From positions 1 to 36,446 of IMG/VR virus record IMGVR_UViG_3300025099_000065: 36,446 nt of DNA. One strand, given 5' to 3'. Below the pieces are notes generated by a model that was not told the DNA's origin, searched no databases, and worked only from the letters and a program-made list of their open reading frames with translations. The stretch comes from a virus. Position numbers and translations under genes: made by a program. Below are positions 1-9,726 of this stretch, one piece after another. Within the stretch, counting starts at the first letter, position 1; every line of letters starts with the position of its first letter.

Positions 1-3000
1 CTTTGTTGTGTTGGTTCTAAATAGTCAACACCTCTTTGAAACCAATCTTTTATCTTACCGCCTAAACCAGGTATTGCAGCTTTAGCTTGCTCTAGTGTTA
101 CTCCGTTAGCACTAAGACTCTCTGAAACTTCCCGTCCACTGGCATCTATAGGAAAAAATAAACCACCCCCCGTGTAAACAGATATTAATTCTTTAACACC
201 AGCACTTCTTTCAGTCTCACTAGCTTGTTTTGTTTGTTGTTTTGATTGGGTTTTTAGTCTAAATTCTATTTTTTCACCTCCAACAATAACTGTTGCAGTT
301 TTTAAACCAAAGAAAGGAGAGGACTTGTCTGTGGACTCTCTAATTTCTACAACTCTTGTAAATATAGTTTCTTTTCCTTGACTCTCTTTTAATGCTTCTA
401 CTAATTCTAATTCAGATTCATTTTCTTCAGATTGTAAATCAATATCCAGGTTTTCTACTGCTTCTTCAAAAGTATTAAAACCTTTACCCCTTTGAGTCCT
501 CGGTTCTCCTTTTTTATTAGTAGTCTCTGTTTTAAATGTAGTTTTTTTAATACCATCTTTTTCTGTAGTTTCTGTAGATACAACTGCCATTTTACCAGAA
601 CCATCGTTAACAGTTTTAAAAGGTTTATTTAGTTTAGCTTCTAACTCACTAGTTTGTGATTGTTGTTCTTCTGCAATTTTATTTAGTCCTATTAAAAACT
701 TAGCCTCAAATAAAGCATCTGTTTTACCTAGCTCTATTATTTTTTCAGTTATTCCTTCAGTTACATCTAACGTTGCACTTATTACAATTTCACCTTTTCC
801 AGAAGTCTCTATAATTGTACCATCTTTAAAAGTAAATACATACGCTGATCCTTCTATATCTTCTAATAAAGATTTAGATTTAAACTCTATTGATAAAGGA
901 TTTCCTAATTGTTTTAAAACAAATTTCTTACCTTTTTCTCTCTCTTTTTCAGATACATTTGATGGGTTAAAATTATAATCAGGATCACTTGCTTGTGTAT
1001 CAGCTACTGGAGCTTCTACTACAGGTGCATTGTTAGCAGCTATCTCAGCTTCAATCTTTGCAATTTCAGCCTCTATATCTTCTACACGGTTAGGATTACC
1101 AAACTCACTTGTTGCTTCATAAGCTAACTCATTCTTAAGAGCTAATACTTGTTCTTCTTTAGTTTCAGTAACTTGCTCTGCTGCAGTACTTGTAGGGTTA
1201 GATACTTTCATTTGTGGAGAGTAACTAACTACAGGTTGTATAAATATATTACCTTCTGGTGTTGCAGCAACATTTGTACTTAGAACTTTTTGATCATTTA
1301 AGAATGTTTTGTAATCTTCATTACCTAACATCTTAGCATCAATCTGTCTACGTTTGTTTTCTGTTAACCAATTAATAAACTGCGCTTTACCTTCTTCAGA
1401 TGCTAAACGATCTGCTGGTAATTTCGTTTTTCCAAACTGAACTACGTTAGGTAACTTAACTCCTTTAGCTGACTCTGTGTTTACAAACGTTGTAAGTACA
1501 AAATCTTTCTTAGCTATTGTTCTTGATCCTTCGTATACTAAATGATCTAATACCTCTTGGTATGTCATAGTATCTAAGTTAGGCAAAAATTTAGCCATTG
1601 AGTTAATCCTAGGATTTTCGTTATTCTTAATATAATTTACAATATCTTCACTAATAGGTTGTCCCATTAAAGAAGGTTCTGTAATAACATCTAAATAGAT
1701 AGCGTGTATTGTTGTAGCTTCTTCTTTACTTAAGTTACTTGCGTGAACACGTAAAGGAAACTTAGCACCATTTGCTGTAGAAACTTCTACGTAAAATGCA
1801 CCAGCTTCAGAACCTTGTCCTAAGTTAATCTTAGCACGTCTTTTAGAGTTAACAAAGTTACCTTGTTTATCACCTACTAAAAAGTCTAATTTCTTTGTAG
1901 GTACTTTAAGTGTTTGTGCAATAAACTTTTCTGCAAATCCACCGTCTTCATTATACTCATTAACAATACTACCTCTAGACTTACCGTTGATACTAGTTGA
2001 TACTACACCACCGTTTAACATCTGTGAGATAATTGCTTTCTTATGTAAGATAGTCATCTTAGCCTGGGCTTCAGATACACCTGGAAACTTTTCTTTACCA
2101 TTTGCGTTATAGTAAAAGCTAGGATCGTGAAGGTTCATCTTCAATGTAACTCCATTTTTTACTACCGGCTTACCATCTTTCTTTAACGTTGCAGACATTG
2201 GCATATATCCTATGTCTTCTGTTGCCGGCATCTTACCTTCGCTTAATGCTTTCATCATACGTTGGTACCTAGGGTTAGATTTATTCTGACCTAACCACTC
2301 TCTATTAAAATCAAACTCTACTTCTAAGTCTACTAAAGGATTACCTTCAGACTCTAAGTATGCAGATAGAGCTTTTTGCTCATCTGTAACGTCTGTATTA
2401 TCAGGGTGATTAGCAGATAACCATGCTAACTGTCCAGGTATATTAGCCAATGTACTATCTGTCATTGTAGCTGAAATAGTAACACCTGCTGCTTCATCAT
2501 TATTAAGAGGCACTTCTAAGTTCTCAAACTCTGATGCTTCTATTTCTTTATTAAGATCTTCTACAGGATCCACTACATCTGTAACGTCTTCTGCTTGTTC
2601 AGTTTCTTCTGTACTATCTAATACCTCAACTTCTTGTTCAGTTTCTTCATTAAATGTAATACCAGAATCACTATCTTGTAAATCTTTAGATAAAGCTAAA
2701 TCTAAATCATCTGCTGATTCTTCTTCATTATGCTTAATTCCTTGGTCTTGTGCTTGACGTTGGTTATAGTCACTAACAGCTAATTTTAATTCAAACAACT
2801 CTTCAGGGTCTTCTGTAAACTCTTCGTAAGTTGCACCTTTTTCTATAGCTCTAGCTACTTCTTTAACATCTAAGTCTTTTATTCCTCGTTTAGCTTTTGT
2901 TTTCTTACCAGTAGTTGGATCAACCACTGCTGCTCTTGACTCCGCTTGTTCTTCTTTATCTCTTGCAGCCGCTTTATCAGCTTTTGCTTTTGCATGCGCT

Positions 3001-5195
3001 GCTGCTCTTTTTCTTTTAAAGTCTCTTCGCCCATCTCCAGAAGTTAAGTAGTTTAATTCTTTTGTATTTTTTTCATTTTGAAACTCTAGTAAGTGTTGTT
3101 TAGCTGATGCTGTAACAAGTTCATCTGCAGTTCCACCTTCAACAGCCTCAACAGCAAGTTTGTCTTCTTTAGATAATACTGATTGATCAATATACTCTTT
3201 AAAGTTTTCTTTACTGTTACTTATAAATTCTCTACCATCTTTTACTTGTTGTTCAATGATAGCTCTTTCTTGGTCTGTTAGGTTATTACCTTCTAGTTGT
3301 TTCTCAAGAACATTAATACTAAGTTCCATACCTCGTGTACGTAACATATTATCTATAGCGTTATTACCGTCTTTAGATACTCTATTGTAGTTAGGTATAA
3401 CGTTTCTTTTTTCTTGATCTATTTTATTTTGTAATTCTGGACTTTGTTTCTCAAACATATGTTGCTCAAACTGACGTTTAGAAACCATCTCTGCAAGACC
3501 GTAAGTATACTTACCTTTATTTCTTGCAATGATATCTGCTGCAGTATCCATATCGGATATCCAGTTATCAATGTTTTCAACAAATCCACCAAAATTTTCT
3601 TTTATATCGTATGCTTCTTTTTCTTCAGCAGTAGCGTGTTTTAACTGAGCCATAGATTGTCTAGCTGACTCATAGTTATTAGCTGTCTCTGCTTTAAGAG
3701 CCATGTCAAATGCCATGTTAGCTTTTGCTTGATGTATAGCTTCTTCACTACCTGATGCTTCTGCAGCCTGTAATAAATCTAAGTTATGGGAAAGTCTAGC
3801 CATTCTATCCTTTTCTTCATTAACTCTAACATCTGCTTCAGTCATCATAGTTTCTCCTTTACGGAAAGCCTTATTAATAAGAGAAGTAGCTTTAGGTCCT
3901 ACTGCAGAAAACACACCCCCACCTAAACCACCAAATAGCATAGATGTTTGCATTTCAGAATCCTTCATGTATTTCCAAAATCTATTGTTACCTTCATTAC
4001 CAAATAAAGTATTCTTTTCAGGATCTAAGTATCCAGCTTGGATATCACCTAAACGTTTACCCTCTTCTGCAATGATATATTGGTAACCTTCCTCAGCACC
4101 CTCTGACAACATTTGGAAACCTGTACTTCTAACTCCTTTAGTCTTATTTAATAACTTAGAGTTTTTAATAAAACCTGGCTTCTTTTTACTTAATGCTGCT
4201 TTAAGTCCTTTACCTGTTGATCCCATTAACATGTATTGTGGGATATCGGTAAGCATTGCTCCCCAGTTCCACTTGTATGTAAATGATGCTGCTTTAGCTG
4301 CTGCTCTCTTAGCCTCTTCTTCAGACATATTTGGATCTTTCATGTATTCTTCTAGCTTCTCTTTAAAGACACCAGTAGCTTCCATTTGTGACTCAATTAA
4401 ACGAGATACAGTTGCTTTGTGTATACCACCTAAAATAGCTTTACCTGAATCACCGGTTAATTTAGCAGCTTTACCTGTCGCATGCATTGCATCAGTAACT
4501 TTATCTATTACCTTAGTTCCTTTAGCCGCTGCACGTCCAAGTTTACCTACACGTCCTGCTTGCGCTGCGTAGTTAAGACCTTTACCTGCTAAAGACATTC
4601 CTCTAGCATAACCTGCTACTGGAAGTAATATAGATAATGAAGATGCCATAGATACTCCATTTTCTGCCCACCAACCATCACCGTGTAACATGTTTTCCCA
4701 TGTACTACGTTCTTCGTTGTCAGGGTCTTGATAAATAGGAGCCCATTCTCTAATACCTTCTTTATTGTCTGCTGCCCAATCAGATAACCAGTTACCGTAA
4801 TCACCATCGCCTCCCATTAGTTGAGAACCCCAGTGTTGTACATCCAATAAATAACCAAGTCCCTCTACAGAACCATTAATTATTTCACCGGCTACAGTCT
4901 GCGCTGCAAACGCACCTAGCTCACCAAAAAAACCTTGATCAGCTGCGTCAGCTTTAGCTTTATTATATTCTGCTTTTATTAAGTTTTTATTTACAATAGA
5001 ACTAGCAGTAGACAGGGAAGTATTTTCCCCTGTCCATTGCTTAATGTAATCAAACTTTTCTTCTAGATTTTGATCTGTATTGATATTTTGAGATAGATCG
5101 CTAGTAACACTAGACTTTGCAACTTTCATTGCACTGTCTCTGTTACTTTCTAGTAACTCATTAAGATTAAAATCTCCTCCGTTCTTCTTAGCCAT
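1..5195 (-). CDS. Very large virion cargo-type protein, C-terminus outside window
   Basis: An uninterrupted reading frame of at least 1731 codons starts at ATG 5195 and runs off the left edge. I checked the frame at several points and it stays open. I do not recognise an enzymatic domain. Around residues 183-215 and 418-430 there are hydrophobic, Gly/Ala-rich stretches (for example SILLPVAGYARGMSLAGKG). Residues ~720-760 are very basic and helical, and ~820-895 are strongly acidic with many Glu/Asp. The rest mixes charged helix with beta-like segments. It is the third gene of the 736/738-residue cargo unit, with a 5-base gap. In crAss-like phages the genes after the muzzle encode long proteins carried in the head and ejected, including a virion RNA polymerase. 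Position and size suggest such a cargo protein; no polymerase motif (DxDGD type) is seen in the visible part. The assignment is inference. Confidence 0.75.
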   Translation of the reverse strand, partial: MAKKNGGDFNLNELLESNRDSAMKVAKSSVTSDLSQNINTDQNLEEKFDYIKQWTGENTSLSTASSIVNKNLIKAEYNKAKADAADQGFFGELGAFAAQTVAGEIINGSVEGLGYLLDVQHWGSQLMGGDGDYGNWLSDWAADNKEGIREWAPIYQDPDNEERSTWENMLHGDGWWAENGVSMASSLSILLPVAGYARGMSLAGKGLNYAAQAGRVGKLGRAAAKGTKVIDKVTDAMHATGKAAKLTGDSGKAILGGIHKATVSRLIESQMEATGVFKEKLEEYMKDPNMSEEEAKRAAAKAASFTYKWNWGAMLTDIPQYMLMGSTGKGLKAALSKKKPGFIKNSKLLNKTKGVRSTGFQMLSEGAEEGYQYIIAEEGKRLGDIQAGYLDPEKNTLFGNEGNNRFWKYMKDSEMQTSMLFGGLGGGVFSAVGPKATSLINKAFRKGETMMTEADVRVNEEKDRMARLSHNLDLLQAAEASGSEEAIHQAKANMAFDMALKAETANNYESARQSMAQLKHATAEEKEAYDIKENFGGFVENIDNWISDMDTAADIIARNKGKYTYGLAEMVSKRQFEQHMFEKQSPELQNKIDQEKRNVIPNYNRVSKDGNNAIDNMLRTRGMELSINVLEKQLEGNNLTDQERAIIEQQVKDGREFISNSKENFKEYIDQSVLSKEDKLAVEAVEGGTADELVTASAKQHLLEFQNEKNTKELNYLTSGDGRRDFKRKRAAAHAKAKADKAAARDKEEQAESRAAVVDPTTGKKTKAKRGIKDLDVKEVARAIEKGATYEEFTEDPEELFELKLAVSDYNQRQAQDQGIKHNEEESADDLDLALSKDLQDSDSGITFNEETEQEVEVLDSTEETEQAEDVTDVVDPVEDLNKEIEASEFENLEVPLNNDEAAGVTISATMTDSTLANIPGQLAWLSANHPDNTDVTDEQKALSAYLESEGNPLVDLEVEFDFNREWLGQNKSNPRYQRMMKALSEGKMPATEDIGYMPMSATLKKDGKPVVKNGVTLKMNLHDPSFYYNANGKEKFPGVSEAQAKMTILHKKAIISQMLNGGVVSTSINGKSRGSIVNEYNEDGGFAEKFIAQTLKVPTKKLDFLVGDKQGNFVNSKRRAKINLGQGSEAGAFYVEVSTANGAKFPLRVHASNLSKEEATTIHAIYLDVITEPSLMGQPISEDIVNYIKNNENPRINSMAKFLPNLDTMTYQEVLDHLVYEGSRTIAKKDFVLTTFVNTESAKGVKLPNVVQFGKTKLPADRLASEEGKAQFINWLTENKRRQIDAKMLGNEDYKTFLNDQKVLSTNVAATPEGNIFIQPVVSYSPQMKVSNPTSTAAEQVTETKEEQVLALKNELAYEATSEFGNPNRVEDIEAEIAKIEAEIAANNAPVVEAPVADTQASDPDYNFNPSNVSEKEREKGKKFVLKQLGNPLSIEFKSKSLLEDIEGSAYVFTFKDGTIIETSGKGEIVISATLDVTEGITEKIIELGKTDALFEAKFLIGLNKIAEEQQSQTSELEAKLNKPFKTVNDGSGKMAVVSTETTEKDGIKKTTFKTETTNKKGEPRTQRGKGFNTFEEAVENLDIDLQSEENESELELVEALKESQGKETIFTRVVEIRESTDKSSPFFGLKTATVIVGGEKIEFRLKTQSKQQTKQASETERSAGVKELISVYTGGGLFFPIDASGREVSESLSANGVTLEQAKAAIPGLGGKIKDWFQRGVDYLEPTQQ

Positions 5196-5200
5196 AACTT

Positions 5201-7417
5201 TTATTTTGTAAATTGCTGAGGTGTAGAATTTGTTAATGTTTGAATGTAAGCGTTAACTTCATTTACATCACTAAACTCATCCTCTGTATTACCATATTGA
5301 ACTGTGTACCCTCCTGCACCTAGTTTCTTTACTACAAACTCTGCATTAGCTGATTGTCTTCTATCTGGACTATATGCTCTAGTTTGTATTGTAGTGTACT
5401 TACTTGTTGATGTTTTAAAATCATTTAAGTCTTCTATCCTACTTGCACTATTTAAGTTTAATGCAACTGTTCTAGCAACGTTAGCTTGTTCATAATCACC
5501 AGATGCCTCTTTATCATTTGCAATCTCAAACTGCTCATTAGAGAAGTTGTTCTTTAAGAACTGTCCGTGTGCACCATTAGGTACAATATTCACAGCCATA
5601 ACTACTGGTTTCATTACTGGGTTACCACTCTTATCTAATTGCGGTACACCATTAATTACTTGTTGTCTTAGTAACTTAACTCGTCCACTCATAGCAAAAT
5701 CACCTTTATCTCTAAAGTTTCCAGAAGTAACACTATTACCTTTAAAATCTACTAAACTTGTATATTCAACTACATTACCATTTTGGTCATACATGTTGTA
5801 AGCCTCTGTGTTAGAAAGAAAATCTTTATTAACAGCAGCCATTGTAGACTTTGAATCAGTACGTACATTAGATCCTGACATTTGCATATTTGACGTTGTC
5901 TTACCTGGGTTCTGATATTCTTCTGCCCATATAGCGTTAGTCCTATTTCGTGCAGTATCACCTACTACATTTTTACTATGCTCTACTTTTACTAGTTTGC
6001 TAAGCGTAGCTCTTAACTTACCATAATCATTAGAAATAGGTATCGCATCAAAGATATTTTTTACTGTATAATCTTCAAATAAAATTGAATTACCATTGTT
6101 TAATTTAGTAGTAATTGCATTTTTAATCTCATCCAAGTCTTCAGTAGTAAAAGTTGTACCATCAACTAGGTTACCTAAATTAGCTACTAGCTTTTGGCTT
6201 TCTGCATTTAGATCATTAAACTTACCAGTAGCTTTAGCTCTTTGTATGTCATAAATTTTTCTATAATCAGAATTCTTAGTCTGCCTTAACATCTTAGCTT
6301 TCTTATTGTCACTAGCTACTTGCTCAACCATACCTTGACGTTGTTCTGCAGTATAATTAGAAGCAAGTCCTTGAGCTACTCTTTTGTCATCTGCGTTTAG
6401 TTTTTTCTGTAAAGCATCCTTAGAATTGTTCAGCGCAGTAATTTGTTTATCTCTATCCGCATAACTAGCCTCTGTAGTGTATACCTTTTCTTGTGTAGGT
6501 ATTACTACTTGAAGTTCTTCTTCTTTCTTTTCTGCTCTTCCAAAATTTAAAGCTTGGTCTCTATTAGTAGTAGACTTACCGTGTACAACTGTACGTCCTA
6601 CATTAAGGAAGTTATTTTTTTGTACAGCATCAATTTCTTTATCTATAGCTGCTTTATCTTCTTTATTTAAAGCATTATATTGAGTTTGTACTAATCCTCT
6701 TTTTTGTAACTCTCTAAGTCTTTCTTGTTTAAAAGCATCTTTGTTAGACCAATCGTTATAGACTCTATCTAATTGCTCTCTAACTCTTTTGTCAGAAACT
6801 CCAGTCCAACCACTTTTATACGATATACCGTCACCTAAGAATTTAATACTCTCTCCACCACTAGCTTTTAATGGTGTAAAGAATTTAAGTGCATCTTCAA
6901 AGTGACTTCTACCTTCAATTATGTTAGCATCACCAAGACCCATAGCACCTTCAAAACCTTCACCACCTTCTTTAGTGTATTCATTAAAACGGTACATGTA
7001 ATCTGCCTCTAATTCTTGAGCTGCAGCATTATCTCCCTTCTTAACAAGTTCTTTGTGTCGTGCATTAAACTCTTTATAGTTATCTACACTAGCTTGAATC
7101 TTAGTTAAGTTTTTATCATTTTTAATTTTATTTGTAAGAGCTAAGTATTTTCTTTGAAACTCTGGAGAGGTTCTGTCTTGTGACATTGCTGATCCAGCAA
7201 AAGCTTGTACTTCTTTCTTAATATCTTCTACGTATTTTGTATCTCTACCACTTAGTGCAGCTTGTTCAAATTCTCCTAGCTTAACAGACGCAGCCAACAT
7301 TTTGTCAGCTTTGCCTTGTTTAGCGTATAGAGTTTTTGCCATTAAATCTGCTGGGAGATTTGTAGGTACAAACTGACTTTTATATCTAGTTTGTGTTGGT
7401 TTAAAAAATCTATTCAT
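5201..7417 (-). CDS. Putative virion cargo protein, charged helical, 738 aa
   Basis: Starts at ATG 7417 after an A-rich leader and ends with TAA. Residues 13-76 hold a stretch (beginning YKSQFVPTNLPADLM, then GKDTKY-like GRDTKYVEDIKKE) that I recall as a common opening of long virion proteins in Bacteroidota phages, including crAss-like ones. Most of the protein to about residue 500 is highly charged, Lys/Glu/Gln-rich and predicted helical or coiled coil; the last ~230 residues look more beta-rich (VQYGNTEDEFSDVNEVNAYI near the end). There is no signal peptide and no convincing membrane segment. It lies 6 bases after the 736-residue cargo gene and 5 bases before the giant gene, so the three are co-transcribed. 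The likely role is an internal head protein ejected with the DNA. This is inferred from position and general look, not from a recognised domain. Confidence 0.8.
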   Translation of the reverse strand: MNRFFKPTQTRYKSQFVPTNLPADLMAKTLYAKQGKADKMLAASVKLGEFEQAALSGRDTKYVEDIKKEVQAFAGSAMSQDRTSPEFQRKYLALTNKIKNDKNLTKIQASVDNYKEFNARHKELVKKGDNAAAQELEADYMYRFNEYTKEGGEGFEGAMGLGDANIIEGRSHFEDALKFFTPLKASGGESIKFLGDGISYKSGWTGVSDKRVREQLDRVYNDWSNKDAFKQERLRELQKRGLVQTQYNALNKEDKAAIDKEIDAVQKNNFLNVGRTVVHGKSTTNRDQALNFGRAEKKEEELQVVIPTQEKVYTTEASYADRDKQITALNNSKDALQKKLNADDKRVAQGLASNYTAEQRQGMVEQVASDNKKAKMLRQTKNSDYRKIYDIQRAKATGKFNDLNAESQKLVANLGNLVDGTTFTTEDLDEIKNAITTKLNNGNSILFEDYTVKNIFDAIPISNDYGKLRATLSKLVKVEHSKNVVGDTARNRTNAIWAEEYQNPGKTTSNMQMSGSNVRTDSKSTMAAVNKDFLSNTEAYNMYDQNGNVVEYTSLVDFKGNSVTSGNFRDKGDFAMSGRVKLLRQQVINGVPQLDKSGNPVMKPVVMAVNIVPNGAHGQFLKNNFSNEQFEIANDKEASGDYEQANVARTVALNLNSASRIEDLNDFKTSTSKYTTIQTRAYSPDRRQSANAEFVVKKLGAGGYTVQYGNTEDEFSDVNEVNAYIQTLTNSTPQQFTK

Positions 7418-7423
7418 TACTTC

Positions 7424-9592
7424 TTATATTTTAGGATCAATATATTCTATCTTTAAAGTTCCATCAGCTCCTTGAGTCATTTTGTATTCACCTGTATTAA
7501 GTAAATCCATAATTCTTCTATTTGCTTCTAAGTTCTTTTGTTCTTTTTTCTTGTCTGATAAATACCCTTGAGTATTCTCACCCATCGCAGAAGAAGCTGC
7601 ACTACGTACTGTTTGACGCATAGCTTGATCTTGTTGGTTAGCTATCATTTCTTGATTACTAATATTAACATTAGTCATCTTTTCCTGGTTACTAATTCCA
7701 GAGTTTGTATTTTCTTCTCTAGCAAAAGATTGAGTTAACGCATCTGATTCTCTATCAGTTAATCCTGCGTTACCTGCAGACATAGCTGCTAATGCATCTC
7801 CAGCTGAAGTAGCTGTACCACGTACATTTCTTCTATTCTGTCTTTTGGCATTATCAATTGCTTTAGAGATAGCATCACGTTCTTCTTGCATTGATACTCT
7901 ATCTAATTCTACTCTATCAAACTTTGTTGGGTTACTACGTAATGAACTAATGAAGTTACCTGCATTTGGAAGTTGAGCTGCTAATAAAGCTGCTTCATCA
8001 GAACCAAACGTTTTTTCTTCTTCTTCTGATTCTGGAGTAATACCTTGTAAGTAATCATTTATTGACATACCTCTACCATCATCTATAATGTCACGTGTAC
8101 CTATGTTTTGGTCAACCGCACTTGCATCTTTCGTTGATAAACTATTAACATTAACAGGCTCTCTTCGCAAGTTCTGCTCAGCTTGAAGGGTCTGTAAGTC
8201 TTTAGTTGATAAGTTATTAATAGTACCATCTTGGCTACCCATAGTTGGTAAACTATTAACAGAGTTATTTTGTTTACCTAATAAAGCATCAATGTAAGAA
8301 TTAGCTTTTCCTGCATTCATACCTTTTAATGGATTTGTAGTAGCATCTAAACTAGGGTCAGTAATTAAGTTTGGTAACTCTCTGCTTGAATTTCTAGTAT
8401 TGAGTACTGGTATATCTTCACCAAAGTTATAAGGAGCAGGTCTTAAATCAAAAGGAGCAAGTAATGCATCTTCTTCTGCTTTAGCTTCTGCCTCCGTTAA
8501 AGGTCCACCTTCAGCGTATACGTTTTTCTTTTTTGATAACTTACCTCCATAAGCCATAATACCATTTACATACTCATTGTAACTCATTCCTGAATCTTTA
8601 GCAGCTTCTCTGATAGCCATACGGTTTTCTTTAGCAACAACTGCTTTACCTTTTTTGTCTGTAGAGATCATACCTCCGTAAGCTAAAGCTCCTTCCGCCA
8701 TCATCTGGTCAATTTGAGCATCTTCTTTTTGCTTAAGTAAACGAGCTTGGTCATTACCGTGCTGTAATTCTTTAAGCATTTTATCTTGTGTCCTCATAGA
8801 TGGACCATCATTTTCATATTCTTCAAAGCTACGAGTAATCTTTTTAGCCTCTGCAGCAAAAGTCTTACCACTAGGTGTTTCTAGTTGATCAGAGAATACG
8901 TAGTCGCCTACTCTTACTTCTCCATCTTCTACCTCAGCGTTACTACCTAAAGCAATACCACCTTCTGAATGTTTATTACCGTTATATTCTGTAGCTTCTC
9001 CACCCATTTCCATTTCAGTACCGGCTAAAGAACCACCCATTGCAAATTCAGGAAGTTCACCACCGTAAGCACCTACAAAAGTATTTAAACTACTTTTATC
9101 TACTCTATCACCTATTTGCTTATTTTTAAGTGCTAGCTGATCAAGTTGGGCATCAGCTTCTTTCTTACCTTTGAATAACCCAACTGTGCCTCCAATTAAA
9201 GCTCCTGCTGCAGTACCTAGTGGTCCAAAAGCTGAACCTGCCATAGCTCCTGATCCTGCCGCTTTTAAAGCAGAGCCAGCTATTTTGTTCCCTTTGTTTA
9301 CGTCTTCTACTTGAGACAAGTCATCATCCGCTCCTAACAACTCACCTGCTGTATTACCTACAAAGCTAGCTGTTGAACCTATAGCTTGATTAAGACCATC
9401 TGGTTCTTCCTCACTACCAGATTTACCACCAAGGGCATTACTAAGATCACCGCCTAGTTCGTATTTGTTTTTCTTTTTGCCGTCAAATTCTAAAATTGTT
9501 CCATCAGGATTTATTTCAAAATAAGGTAACTGTTTGCGTTTCCTAGTCTTTACTGACTTTTTCTTAGAAACATTTTTTTTATTTTTCATCAT
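7424..9592 (-). CDS. crAss-like cargo protein with glycine-zipper segment
   Basis: I place the start at ATG 9592, or the ATG directly after it at 9589. The frame is open to a TTG at 9634, but that codon is part of the TAnnTTTG promoter box, so it cannot lie in the transcript's coding part. From 9592 the protein has 722 residues. It opens with a very basic segment, then residues ~104-142 form a Gly/Ala zipper (ending AAGALIGGTVGLFKGKK) that could insert in a membrane. Residues ~208-237 carry HSEGGIALGSNAEVEDGEV followed by GDYVFS, a signature I recall from crAss-like cargo proteins encoded just after the muzzle. AYGG or MGG blocks recur between residues ~175 and 360. The C-terminal third is Gln/Asn-rich and helical. 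It is the first gene of the cargo unit, just below a terminator and promoter. Role as ejected cargo is inferred. Confidence 0.85.
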   Translation of the reverse strand: MMKNKKNVSKKKSVKTRKRKQLPYFEINPDGTILEFDGKKKNKYELGGDLSNALGGKSGSEEEPDGLNQAIGSTASFVGNTAGELLGADDDLSQVEDVNKGNKIAGSALKAAGSGAMAGSAFGPLGTAAGALIGGTVGLFKGKKEADAQLDQLALKNKQIGDRVDKSSLNTFVGAYGGELPEFAMGGSLAGTEMEMGGEATEYNGNKHSEGGIALGSNAEVEDGEVRVGDYVFSDQLETPSGKTFAAEAKKITRSFEEYENDGPSMRTQDKMLKELQHGNDQARLLKQKEDAQIDQMMAEGALAYGGMISTDKKGKAVVAKENRMAIREAAKDSGMSYNEYVNGIMAYGGKLSKKKNVYAEGGPLTEAEAKAEEDALLAPFDLRPAPYNFGEDIPVLNTRNSSRELPNLITDPSLDATTNPLKGMNAGKANSYIDALLGKQNNSVNSLPTMGSQDGTINNLSTKDLQTLQAEQNLRREPVNVNSLSTKDASAVDQNIGTRDIIDDGRGMSINDYLQGITPESEEEEKTFGSDEAALLAAQLPNAGNFISSLRSNPTKFDRVELDRVSMQEERDAISKAIDNAKRQNRRNVRGTATSAGDALAAMSAGNAGLTDRESDALTQSFAREENTNSGISNQEKMTNVNISNQEMIANQQDQAMRQTVRSAASSAMGENTQGYLSDKKKEQKNLEANRRIMDLLNTGEYKMTQGADGTLKIEYIDPKI

Positions 9593-9631
9593 AATATATT
9601 TGGTTATGTCTAACTTTGTACTGTATAAGTA

Positions 9632-9639
9632 CAAAGATA
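9632..9639 (-). promoter_or_regulatory. Promoter P6 -7 box before cargo genes
   Basis: Minus-strand TATCTTTG directly below the muzzle terminator, 39 bases before ATG 9592. No TTG is found at -33 spacing; that place is taken by the terminator hairpin (TTAG loop). Its last three bases form the TTG that makes the reading frame look longer than it is. Confidence 0.6.
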
Positions 9640-9642
9640 AAC

Positions 9643-9672
9643 AAAAAAAAGGAGACTTCCTAAGAAATCTCC
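9643..9672 (-). terminator. Terminator after muzzle gene
   Basis: Minus strand: 9-bp stem GGAGATTTC / GAAGTCTCC (one G-U pair), loop TTAG, then a run of eight Ts. It is followed within 4 bases by promoter box P6. Confidence 0.9.
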
Positions 9673-9726
9673 CTTTAATTTACACTTATTATTTTAGTGT
9701 AACTGTTTTTATTATTACGTGTAATG

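Noticed and set aside
4231-4572. 113-codon open frame on the plus strand
   Set aside because: Lies wholly opposite the giant cargo gene, has a low-complexity Ala/Ser/Leu translation typical of an antisense frame, and no leader or promoter.
1-5195. Virion RNA polymerase as the identity of the giant gene
   Set aside because: No DxDGD-type catalytic motif was found in the visible 1731 residues; the polymerase is more likely further left.
9593-9634. TTG start at 9634 adding 14 residues to the cargo protein
   Set aside because: The TTG is the end of the TATCTTTG promoter box, so transcripts should begin downstream; ATG 9592 or 9589 has the usual A/T-rich leader.
9680-9702. Inverted repeat TTACACT / AGTGTAA between the muzzle gene and its terminator
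   Set aside because: Seven A/T-rich base pairs with a 9-base loop and no T run on the minus strand; weak and expected by chance in AT-rich DNA, though it could add to RNA stability.
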